In this document: positions 53,626-64,000 of the stretch, piece after piece
Layout: each line of letters starts with the position of its first letter
Numbering within the stretch: the stretch's first letter is position 1
Assembly (NCBI RefSeq): GCF_018127745.1
Contig: NZ_CP072333.1
Coordinates: 248,001 to 312,000 of the forward strand
Direction of reading: 5' to 3'
Source of the DNA: Porphyromonas sp. oral taxon 275
GTDB lineage: Bacteria > Bacteroidota > Bacteroidia > Bacteroidales > Porphyromonadaceae
DNA: 64,000 nucleotides
Translations under genes and position numbers: made by a program
The notes under the pieces: model-generated
Databases searched by the model: none
What the model saw: only the letters and a program-made list of their open reading frames with translations
Told to the model about the DNA's origin: nothing

Positions 53626-53661
53626 GCCTCCGCCTTATGCCTCTAGGGCGGAGGCCTTTTT
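53626..53661 (+). terminator. Plus-strand terminator without an obvious gene
   Basis: GCCTCCGCC (53626-53634) pairs with 53647-53655, followed by CTTTTTT. No plus-strand gene is recognisable upstream, so a short RNA may end here. Confidence 0.7.
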
Positions 53662-53916
53662 TGCTCCCCCCGCGAGCCCCTATGGGATCGGGTTGAGGAA
53701 GCTGCCGAGCGGCGAGCTGCTAAGGCTAAGAATGCTGCGGCTAGATCTCCTCGCTCCCACGCAAAGCGTGCTCGCTCCCTTCTGGGCTCCTGCGCCTACT
53801 CCTTCGCAAAGCTCTAGGGGAGCAGGGCGAAGTGCTCCAGGAGACTGCTCGAAGGGGGATGCCCGCCTTGCTCAGAGGCTGCCCCCCTGCGCTGGTCAGC
53901 GTGGGGGAGCAAACAA

Positions 53917-53961
53917 GGAACCCCGCTCTGCTAGCCTCGAGGCTAGACGGAGCGGGGTTCC
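53917..53961 (-). terminator. clpB terminator
   Basis: GGAACCCCGCTC (53917-53928) pairs with 53950-53961, with an inner CTAGCCTCGAGGCTAG palindrome. The minus strand continues TTGTTTG. Confidence 0.85.
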
Positions 53962-54013
53962 CCACAACAACTAACTAACTATATAAATAGGATTCCCGCG
54001 CGCGGGAGCGGCC

Positions 54014-56602
<2,589 letters not shown>

Positions 56603-56691
56603 ATTCGCTGTCTGTTTGCTTGTTTTATGCTCTTGTTCGTACTGCTCGTACACCAGGACTAGGGCAAGCTGTGTGCCGTATCTTGATGTGG

Positions 56692-56762
56692 TGACATAAT
56701 GGCTTGTTTTGGCGGATATTCTGCTGGTTCAGGCTTTTGTTTATGACATAATGGCTGTTTTG
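56692..56762 (-). promoter_or_regulatory. Two direct repeats upstream of clpB
   Basis: TGACATAATGGCT occurs at 56692-56704 and 56744-56756, 52 bp apart, each followed by (T)GTTTTG on the plus strand. On the clpB strand this reads CAAAAC(A)AGCCATTATGTCA. The downstream copy begins 90 bp before the clpB start. It is not CIRCE, not a CtsR operator, and not a TAnnTTTG promoter. Confidence 0.6.
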
Positions 56763-57311
56763 TGTCGCTTGGGAGGCTTTGTGCACCTCATCGCAGCGCT
56801 GCTGAGGGGACGAAGTGAGGGCGGTGACTGCGTTGTGGGGCAAGCGCTTGGTGCGGAAGGCGGTCGGGGCTTGGGCTAAGGGGCGTGCGGGGTGAGGCTC
56901 TAGCGGGAGAGGCTGAGGGAGGGGACTGATGCTGGCGCTAGTTGGCTGGGCCTGCGGTGAGGGATATCCCTCGGCGGGCTGACTGATGTCCCTCAGTCGC
57001 CTGATGGGCGTCCCTCAGAGGACTGATGGATATCCCTCAGCTGGGGCGTCCCTTCGCTCTTGACCAGGGCCTACGCTTGTCTGCCTAGGGTGGGCTCTGT
57101 GGATGGAGGAAGGGTGGGGGAGGAAGGGCCTCGGATGAGGCGCGTCGTGTAGTGCATCGCCCAGAAGAGGCTGGCTGTGCTGCCCCTCTGGGCGGCAAGA
57201 AGTGCTGTGTATGCTGCTGTAAAGATATACATAAATAGGTTACGCGCGCGAGGGTGGTGCGCTGGGAGGCTCGGAGTAAGGGGTGGGGAGATTTGTCAAA
57301 CTATGTAAAGG
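56763..57311. other. Gene-free interval upstream of the second SusCD locus
   Basis: Apart from the GC-type 22-bp array at 56959-57046 nothing recognisable is found before the promoter at 57312. Confidence 0.6.
56959..57046 (+). repeat. 22-bp minisatellite array G (GC type, 4 units)
   Basis: Core hexamers GATATC, GATGTC, GGCGTC and GATATC begin at 56963, 56985, 57007 and 57029, exactly 22 bp apart. The first unit contains the perfect palindrome TGAGGGATATCCCTC plus G. Confidence 0.88.
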
Positions 57312-57343
57312 TTTGGTCACGAACCTTATTCCTCGTATCTTTG
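57312..57343 (+). promoter_or_regulatory. Promoter of the second SusCD locus
   Basis: TTTG (57312-57315), 20 bp, then TATCTTTG (57336-57343), with the susC start 73 bp downstream at 57417. The fit to the Bacteroidetes -33/-7 consensus is good. Confidence 0.78.
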
Positions 57344-57416
57344 GGCTCGGCGTCTCCTCCCTACACTAGGGGGCGTCCCTAAGGTGGAGTCAGCTTACGT
57401 ATCTCAGTTTTATCAT

Positions 57417-60400
57417 ATGAAGAAAGTATTACTATTCCTCATGAGCCTCCTGCTCTGCGTGGCCTCGGCTACGGCACAGGGTAGGGCGGTGAGCGGTATC
57501 GTCAAGGATGCTGCCGATCATGAGCCCCTGATCGGAGCCTCGGTGAAGGTCAAGGGAGCAACAGGACAGGGTGCTGTGACCGATATCAATGGTCGCTTTG
57601 CCCTCAAGGGCGTCCGCTCGGGCGCTACGCTCGTAGTGACCTACATCGGCTATACCACCAAGGAAGTCGTCGTGGGCAACCAGGCTGAGCTCGTCATCGA
57701 GCTGAGCAGTGCGGACAAGATGACGGAGGCCGTCGTCGTGACCGCCCTCGGGATCAAGCGCTCGCAGAAGGCGCTTAGCTACAACGTCCAGGAGGTCAAG
57801 AGCGACGCTCTGACGACCGTCAAGGACGCTAACTTCATGAACAGCCTCAACGGTAAGGTGGCTGGGGTCAGCATCAACGCCTCCTCCTCGGGGCTCGGTG
57901 GTGCTACGCGTGTCGTCATGCGTGGGCCTAAGTCCATCTTCTCCGGCAATAGCGCCCTCTATGTGGTAGACGGTATCCCCATCATCAACACCAACGGTGG
58001 TGCTACCGAAGGCCGCTTCGGCGCACAGCCCAAGGGGGAAGGCATCTCGGACATCAACCCTGATGACATCGAGTCCATCAGCGTCCTCTCCGGTCCTGCC
58101 GCTGCTGCCCTCTACGGTGCGAGCGCTGCCCAGGGGGTCATCATGGTGACCACCAAGAAGGGTAAGGATGGCCGCGTGTCGGTGATGCTGTCCAATAGCA
58201 GCAGCTTCTCCCGCCCCTTCGTGATGCCTCGCTTCCAGAATCAGTACATCAACTCTCCAGGCGATAACAAGAGCTGGGGCGATGAGGCTGCTTCTCCCTA
58301 TGGCACCTTCAACCCCGCTGACTTCTTCAATACCGGGTCCAACATTCAGAACACTGCTTCGCTGACCATCGGTAATGCCAAGAACTAGACCTATCTCTCC
58401 CTTGGGACGACCAATGCCGCTGGGATCATCCCCAACAATAAGTACGATCGCTACAACTTCAGCTTCCGCAATACGACCAAGTTCCTGGACGATAAGCTGA
58501 CGCTTGACTTTGGCTTCAACTACATCAAGCAGGGCGACCAGAACCTCACGGCTCAGGGTGAGTATGACAACCCCATCGTACCCCTCTACCTCTTCCCTCG
58601 CGGGGAGAACTTCGACGGCGTACGCACCTTCGAGGTCTATGACCCCACGCGTAAGATCTACGTCCAGAACTGGAACTACGGGGATGCCTACTCCATGCAG
58701 AACCCCTACTGGATGACGCGCCGCATGCTGACGACCAATAGCAAGAACCGCTACATGGTCAACGCCTCGGCCAAGTGGCAGATCGCCGACTGGATCGACC
58801 TGACGGGTCGTGCCCGCGCCGACGTCGCCAACAGCTTCGACCAGGTCAAGCGCTACGCCTCGACCTCTACGCTGCGCGCAGTATCGCCCTACGGCTTCTA
58901 CTCCTATAATAAGAACAACAACACGGCGCTCTACGGAGACCTGATGGCCAACATCAACAAGAAGTTCGATGACATCAGCCTCTCGGCCAACGTCGGTATC
59001 TCTACCAACCGCAGCTACTACGATGCCCACGGCTTCCAGGGTGGTCTGCGCTCCATCTCCAACGTCTTCGACCCCAACCAGATCGCCTATGAGCAGGGCG
59101 GGAAGCAGGCGCCTATCTACGGCGAGACCTCGCACGTGACCAACTCGGCCTTCGCAAGTGTCGAGACGGGCTGGCGCAACATGCTCTTCCTCACCCTCAC
59201 GGGTCGTAGCGACTGGGACTCCGCCCTCGCGTTCACGACGGGGAACCCCTTCTTCTACCCCTCGGTAGGTCTCTCGGGCGTCATCTCGCAGATGGTCAAG
59301 CTGCCCGACTGGGTCAACTACCTCAAGACGCGCGTATCGTGGGCTAAGGTGGGTTCGCCTATCCCCGCACAGCTCTCCTCGCCTTTCCGCTACGAGTTCG
59401 ACTCCTCGACGCAGAGCTACAAGACGGTGACCTATAAGTTCCCCGAGGACTTCAAGCCTGAGCTGACCTACTCCTGGGAAGCTGGGGTGACGGGTAAGTT
59501 CTTCCACAACAAGCTGAGCGTAGAGGCTACGGTCTACCAGTCCAACACGAAGAACCAGACCTTCCTGCGTCCGCTCTCTGCTGCTGGTGCTGGCTACGAT
59601 AGCGAGTACATCCAGGCCGGGGACGTCCGCAACCGCGGGATCGAGCTCTCCATCGGCTGGACGAGCCAGCTTGGCAAGGTCGAGTGGTCTACCACGGGTA
59701 CCTTCAGCGCGAACCAGAACCGCATCGTCTCCCTCCTGCCCGATCCTAAGGCTACCATCGAGAAGGGTGGTCTCTCGGGTGCTGGCATCTACCTCCGTCA
59801 GGGTGGTACGATGGGTGACGTCTACACCAATACCGACATCCTGCGTACCCCCGAGGGGCTGCCTGATGTCAGCTCGGGCAACATCAAGCCTACGACGCTC
59901 TCCACGCCCGTCTACAAGGGCTCAGTACTGCCTGATGCCAACCTCGGCTGGGTCAACGACTTCACCTGGCGCGGCCTCAACGTCGGCTTCATGATCACGG
60001 CACGTCTGGGCGGTATCGTCCTCTCGCAGACGCAGGCCATCCTCGACGAGTACGGCGTATCCGAGCACTCTGCTAAGGTGCGTCAGGCTGGTGGGGTAGC
60101 CGTCGGCAACGGTAAGATCTCGGCGCGCGACTACTTCTCCGTAGTCGGTGGCTCCTCGCCTCTGTGGTCGGAGTACATCTACGACGCGACCAACGTACGC
60201 CTGCAGGAGGCTCATCTCGGCTATACGATGCCCAAGAAGCTCCTCGGCGATAAGGTCCGCCTGACGCTGGGTCTGACGGCGCGCAACCTGCTGATGATCT
60301 ACAACAAGGCTCCCTTCGACCCCGAGCTCACGGCCTCGACGGGTACCTACTACCAGGGCTTCGACTACTTCATGCTGCCTAGCCTGCGTAACCTCGGCTT

Positions 60401-60422
60401 CAGCGTTAAGCTCCAGTTCTAA
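57417..60422 (+). pseudogene. SusC/RagA-family transporter interrupted by one amber codon
   Basis: The reading frame runs from ATG 57417 (MKKVLLFLMSLLLCVASATA) to TAA at 60420-60422, 1001 codons, but codon 324 (58386-58388) is TAG. Before it are the regulatory domain (VSGIVKDAADHEPLIGASVK), plug (MNSLNGKVAGVSINASSSGL, ALYVVDGIPI) and ISVLSGPAAAALYGASAAQG-GVIMVTTKKGKD. After it the same frame continues without a further stop: TYLSLGTTNAAGIIPNN, then DKLTLDFGFNY, to the barrel end GFSVKLQF. The residue expected after AKN is Gln, so one C-to-T change explains the stop. Possible readings are true inactivation, phase-like reversion, suppression or a sequencing error. Confidence 0.9.
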
Positions 60423-60436
60423 GCTCCTCTAACAAC

Positions 60437-61981
60437 ATGTATCTTATGAAGATCAATCATATCAAGGGGCTCGCCTGCATGAGCCTGGCGCTCGCCCTGG
60501 CCTCCTGTACGTCAGGCTTCGAGGACATCAACCGTCCTGGGGGGAAGCTCGACAAGGAGTCGCTTGGCCGCGAGAACTACAATATCTCCTCCTTCCTCAT
60601 CCAGCTGGAGAACGTCTCCTTCCCTGAGCAGGAGAATGACTACCAGATGAACTTCGACCTCATCGGGAACTACCTCGGCCGCTTCTTCACCTACGCCAAC
60701 GACGGCTTCACCTCGAAGAACTACGCGCGCCTCAATGCTAAGGCGGGGTGGATCAGTGCTGCCTTTGGCCCTCTGACGAAGGCCAAGAGTGCCTTCGCTG
60801 AGATCGAGGGCCTAGCCAAGCCCGAGGAGCTCAACTATAACTGGGCGCTTATCCTGCGTGCGCATGCCTTCCTGATGCTGACGGATAAGTTCGGCCCGAT
60901 GCCCTTCGGGCTCGACCCAAAGAATCCCTCGGCCTACAACAGCCAGGAGCAGATCTACAAGCAGCTCATCGCTGACCTCACGGTCGCTGCTCGCAACCTC
61001 AAGGCCTTCGCCCTGGCGAATCCCTCGGCGCGCGTCAATGAGGCGGCTGATAAGATCTACGGTGGGGACTTCTCCAAGTGGTATCGTCTGGCCAATTCGC
61101 TCAAGCTGCGTATGGCCGTGCGTATGCGCTACGCTGCTCCTACGCTGGCTAAGCAGTACGCCGAGGAGGCTGTCGCTGATGGTGTCATCGAGAGCGCTGC
61201 CGACAACCTCTACATGAGCTACACCCCTCGTGGGCTGTACAAGACCTCTGTAGAGTGGGGCGATAGCCGTGCTGCTGCCGACATCGACTCCTACATGAAT
61301 GGCTACAACGATCCTCGTATCAGCAAGTACTTCGCGGCTCCTGCCGAGGGGGCTAAGCGCACCCTTCAGGGCTGTCTCGCAGCTGCTGAGATCACGTCCA
61401 AGAATAAAGCGGATGCGATCTACTCCGCAGCCGTCGCTTCGCCCAACTCCCGTGACCCCTGGCTCACGGCTGCCGAGATGTGGTTCTGCCGTGCAGAGGG
61501 TGCTCTGGCTGGCTGGACGGGCATGGGCGCTACGGTACAGGAGGCCTATGAACGCGGCGTCAAGGAGTCCTTCGCTCAGTGGGGTGTGGATGGCGCAGTC
61601 TCCTACCTGCAGAGCGAGCGACAGCCTGCTGCCTACACGGATGCTGTCGGTGGCTTCGGTCGCGACATGTCCGCAGTGAGCACCATCACGCCCAAGTGGG
61701 ACAGCAGTGCCAGCACTGAGGAGCAGCTCGAGCGTATCATCACGCAGAAGTGGATCGCCCTCTACCCCAACGGGCAGGAGGCTTGGTCTGAGATCCGCCG
61801 CACGGGCTATCCCAAGGTCTTCGACCTGCCCGTCGATACGGGTACGGGCCTGCAGGTGCCGAACCGCATCCCTTACGATCCCAACGAGCAGACGCGTAAT
61901 GCCGCTGCCTACCGTGCAGGGGTAGCCCTCCTCGGTGGTCCCGACGACTACACGACGCGCCTCTGGTGGCAGAAGAAGTAA
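60437..61981 (+). CDS. SusD-like outer-membrane lipoprotein
   Basis: A 514-residue SusD-family lipoprotein (SusD-like_2 type); the ATG at 60446 (MKINHIKGLACMSLALALASC) is an equally good start. The lipobox is LALASC. FEDINRPGGKLDKE after the Cys is characteristic of this SusD branch. Landmarks are FDLIGNYLGRFFTYAND, NYARLNAKAGWISAAFGPL, ALILRAHAFLMLTDKFG-PMPF, KWYRLANSLKLRMAVRMRY, AAEMWFCRAEGALAGW and GQEAWSEIRRTGYP. It is intact although its SusC partner is interrupted. It lies 14 bp downstream of susC. Confidence 0.92.
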   Translation: MYLMKINHIKGLACMSLALALASCTSGFEDINRPGGKLDKESLGRENYNISSFLIQLENVSFPEQENDYQMNFDLIGNYLGRFFTYANDGFTSKNYARLNAKAGWISAAFGPLTKAKSAFAEIEGLAKPEELNYNWALILRAHAFLMLTDKFGPMPFGLDPKNPSAYNSQEQIYKQLIADLTVAARNLKAFALANPSARVNEAADKIYGGDFSKWYRLANSLKLRMAVRMRYAAPTLAKQYAEEAVADGVIESAADNLYMSYTPRGLYKTSVEWGDSRAAADIDSYMNGYNDPRISKYFAAPAEGAKRTLQGCLAAAEITSKNKADAIYSAAVASPNSRDPWLTAAEMWFCRAEGALAGWTGMGATVQEAYERGVKESFAQWGVDGAVSYLQSERQPAAYTDAVGGFGRDMSAVSTITPKWDSSASTEEQLERIITQKWIALYPNGQEAWSEIRRTGYPKVFDLPVDTGTGLQVPNRIPYDPNEQTRNAAAYRAGVALLGGPDDYTTRLWWQKK

Positions 61982-62009
61982 CCTCTCCCAAGCACAACGA
62001 TTAAGAATA

Positions 62010-63164
62010 ATGAAGACTAAGAATATCCTAACGCTTGCGCTTGGGCTGCTCTCGCTGGCCTCTTGCAGCAAGTGGACCGACATGGAGATTCAGCACCCGA
62101 CGAACCTCACCGAGTCCAACCACTCGGAGGAGTACTATCAGCAGCTGCGCAAGTACAAGGAGAGCGATCACCAGATCGCCTTCTCCTACTACAGCGCCTG
62201 GACTGGTGTCGGGGTGAACATGCAGAGCTCCCTTATGGGGCTCCCCGACTCCGTCGACCTCGTCTCCCTCTGGGGAGGCTGGCGCAATCCAACTGAGGCG
62301 CAGCTGGCTGACCTCCGCGCCGCACAGTCCAAGAAGGGCCTCAAGGCCATGATCTGCTTCCTCGTCCTCGATATGGGTGCTGGCATCACGCCCGACCCCA
62401 CCGCCGAGGAGAAGAAGGCGCTGGCGAAGGATGAGTCCTGGACGCATAAGTACTGGGGCTGGTCCACGGCCTCGACCGACGCAGGCAAGGCGGCTCGCCG
62501 TGCTGCTGTCGTCAAGTACGCCAATGCGATCTGCGACCTCATCGAGAAGTACGGCTACGATGGCTTCGACATCGACGCCGAGCCCAACTATTCGCACCCC
62601 TTCGGCACGAACTACGAGCTCTGGCGTACCGACGTAGAGAAGGGCGTACCTACGCTGATGACGCTCTTCGTCGAGACCCTCGGGAAGCGTATGGGCCCTC
62701 TGGCGGAGACCGAGGCTGGACGTAAGCGCATCCTCGCCATCGACGGTGAGCCCGACGCGCTGCCCGCCACGCACGCCAAGTACTTCAACTACTTCATCAT
62801 CCAGGCCTACAACAACTACCAGTCCACGAGTAACCCGCACTTCCGCAACGCCCTCACCAAGTTCAAGGACGTCATGAGTGCCGAGGAGATCTGCAAGAAG
62901 AGCATCTTCGTCGTGAACTTCGAGTCGGGTGCTACCAAGGGTGGTGAAGTCGGCGAAGGGCAGATCCTAGCCTTCGCCCTGCAGAACCCCGTCGTCGATG
63001 GCGTCACCTATCGCAAGGGCGGTGTCGGTGCCTTCCGCGTCGACCTCGAGTACGGCATCAAGACCCCCGACGTCGTCAATGGTATCGACATGTCGCCCGT
63101 CAAGGGGCTTTCCTACCCCTGGTGGCGTCGTGCTATCCAGCTGATGAACCCTATTATTAAGTAG
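62010..63164 (+). CDS. GH18 endo-beta-N-acetylglucosaminidase-like lipoprotein
   Basis: A 384-residue surface lipoprotein. ATG 62010 starts MKTKNILTLALGLLSLASC (Cys19); the frame is open further upstream but overlaps susD. The GH18 signature is DGFDIDAEPN (184-193), with Glu191 as catalytic acid and Asp189 assisting. KGLKAMICFLVLDMGAG is the beta-4-strand region, and FNYFIIQAYNNYQS holds the Tyr/Gln contacts. The arrangement SusC-SusD-GH18-DUF1735 matches Bacteroides loci such as BT3983-3987, whose GH18 cleaves the chitobiose core of high-mannose N-glycans. A non-catalytic glycan-binding role cannot be excluded, but the catalytic Glu is present. Confidence 0.87.
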   Translation: MKTKNILTLALGLLSLASCSKWTDMEIQHPTNLTESNHSEEYYQQLRKYKESDHQIAFSYYSAWTGVGVNMQSSLMGLPDSVDLVSLWGGWRNPTEAQLADLRAAQSKKGLKAMICFLVLDMGAGITPDPTAEEKKALAKDESWTHKYWGWSTASTDAGKAARRAAVVKYANAICDLIEKYGYDGFDIDAEPNYSHPFGTNYELWRTDVEKGVPTLMTLFVETLGKRMGPLAETEAGRKRILAIDGEPDALPATHAKYFNYFIIQAYNNYQSTSNPHFRNALTKFKDVMSAEEICKKSIFVVNFESGATKGGEVGEGQILAFALQNPVVDGVTYRKGGVGAFRVDLEYGIKTPDVVNGIDMSPVKGLSYPWWRRAIQLMNPIIK

Positions 63165-63179
63165 CCAAGCACAGCAAGT

Positions 63180-64000
63180 ATGAAGATCAAGTATACGCTG
63201 CTGGCCCTTGCAGCTAGCACGGCGCTCCTCGCCTCCTGTCAGGATGCGAAGCTGAGCAGTCAGTCCGATAGAGCCTACATCGCCCAGACGGCGACGCAGG
63301 CGGGACGCATCGGCTCGATCACCCTCGGTGAGGATGGCGCGAGCATCGACCTCAACGTACGTCTCTCCGACGTGCAGACGGGCGACCAGAGCTACACGCT
63401 CGAGCTGAGCCAGGAGGCCCTGGATCAGTACAACAAGCGCAATAAGACCAGCTACACGCTGCTGCCCGCAGCACAGGTGACGATCCCCGGCTCGGAGGTC
63501 GTCATCAAGGCGGGCTCCGTCTTCTCGGATCCTCTGACGGTCAAGCTCAAGCCTCTGACCACGGAGCAGAGCAAGAGCGGGAAGAAGTACGCTGTAGCCT
63601 TCCGCCTCACGCCTAAGGGGGGCTCGCTCCCCGTCGTCGAGGGTGCTGATACCTATGTCTATGGGCTCAAGACGGTGACCGTCACCACGGCTCCTATCCT
63701 CGGTACCTACAAGGGTCAGTATTACAAGGCTAAGGCTGTGGGCCTGCCTGTCGTCGAGCTCCCTCGCTTCACCATCGAGATGCGCGTCAATATGAATGGC
63801 TTCAGACGCAACAACCAGGCGCTCTTCGGCTCCTTCCACTCCGGCAGCGAGATCTATATGCGCTTCGGGGATGCCAACCCGCCCTACAACTACCTCAACA
63901 TCAAGTTCGGGGCAGGGGGACAGATCGACCGGACCTTCGATGGCGCACAGCCCAACACCTGGTACCACATCGCCCTCGTCTACGATGGTGCTCAGGCTAG
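63180..64000 (+). CDS. DUF1735 and LamG-domain lipoprotein, cut by the window end
   Basis: The first 273 codons of a gene running past base 64000. The signal peptide is MKIKYTLLALAASTALLASC (Cys20). A DUF1735 (BT_3987-type N-terminal) domain follows at about 30-150, with GEDGASIDLNVRLSDVQTG, YTLLPAAQVTIPGSEVVIKA and YAVAFRLTPKGG. A LamG/concanavalin-like domain begins near 175: FTIEMRVNMNGF, ALFGSFHSGS, TWYHIALVYDGAQA. It is probably a glycan-binding surface protein of the N-glycan locus. The start is 15 bp after the GH18 stop. Confidence 0.88.
   Translation, partial: MKIKYTLLALAASTALLASCQDAKLSSQSDRAYIAQTATQAGRIGSITLGEDGASIDLNVRLSDVQTGDQSYTLELSQEALDQYNKRNKTSYTLLPAAQVTIPGSEVVIKAGSVFSDPLTVKLKPLTTEQSKSGKKYAVAFRLTPKGGSLPVVEGADTYVYGLKTVTVTTAPILGTYKGQYYKAKAVGLPVVELPRFTIEMRVNMNGFRRNNQALFGSFHSGSEIYMRFGDANPPYNYLNIKFGAGGQIDRTFDGAQPNTWYHIALVYDGAQA

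Larger units (their letters stand above)
53220..53916. other. Gene-free interval with leader and isolated hairpins
   Basis: No convincing gene. It holds a hairpin GATGAGCGA/TCGCTCATC (53263-53271 with 53295-53303) just upstream of susC, twin minus-strand promoter boxes near 53531-53548, and a plus-strand terminator at 53626 that has no recognisable gene before it. An 89-codon plus frame (53333-53602) has no signal or domain. Confidence 0.55.

Noticed and set aside
57432..59507. 691-codon minus-strand frame opposite the interrupted susC
   Set aside because: Antisense shadow of the SusC frame, with no family signature. The sense frame explains the sequence completely.

Overview
The window looks like chromosomal DNA of a GC-rich member of the Bacteroidales, most likely Porphyromonas or a close relative. 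This is inferred from gene content, not from a marker gene. Supporting signs are Bacteroidetes-type promoters (TAnnTTTG, some with TTTG about 20 bp upstream), SusC/SusD pairs, a complete Na+-translocating NADH:quinone oxidoreductase operon, a Ptk1/Wzc-like tyrosine kinase behind a Wza-like export lipoprotein, a type II glutaminyl cyclase resembling the P. gingivalis enzyme, and an HU-like protein of the Bacteroidetes subfamily. No phage, plasmid, transposase, rRNA or CRISPR is visible.

Layout. 1-3 kb: two divergent TonB-dependent receptor genes, the first cut by the window edge. 3.1-11 kb: leftward genes for an alkaline-phosphatase-fold enzyme, prmA, hemL, a GH20 hexosaminidase and radA. 11-12.1 kb: a gene-free stretch with a large symmetric inverted repeat and a 22-bp minisatellite. 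12.2-18.1 kb: nqrABCDEF. 18.4-23.5 kb: rsmA (leftward), then a flippase-like membrane protein, pepD and fabD. 23.8-29.3 kb: the export lipoprotein and tyrosine kinase, then a second GH20. 29.4-32.3 kb: a cobalamin riboswitch with no recognisable downstream gene, and a siderophore-type receptor. 32.6-37.1 kb: an AT-rich 22-bp array just upstream of an HU-like gene, an outer-membrane barrel protein and a lipoprotein. 37.5-43.7 kb: a leftward run of prenyl synthase, TatD, nitroreductase, glutaminyl cyclase, sufE and GH92. 43.9-44.8 kb: tRNA-Asp and tRNA-Asn. 45-53.2 kb: a leftward SusC-SusD-zinc metallohydrolase-DUF4302-BACON operon. 54-56.6 kb: clpB. 57.4-64 kb: a rightward SusC-SusD-GH18-DUF1735/LamG locus of the kind known for N-glycan capture. 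Its susC is broken by a single in-frame amber codon.

Functional theme: host-glycan and peptide capture (two GH20, GH92, GH18, two SusCD systems, TonB receptors) alongside Na+-coupled respiration and housekeeping genes.

The most unusual feature is a dispersed, strictly 22-bp-phased minisatellite family. It occurs at seven intergenic sites, comes in a GC-rich and an AT-rich type, and both types share one array at 44.3 kb.
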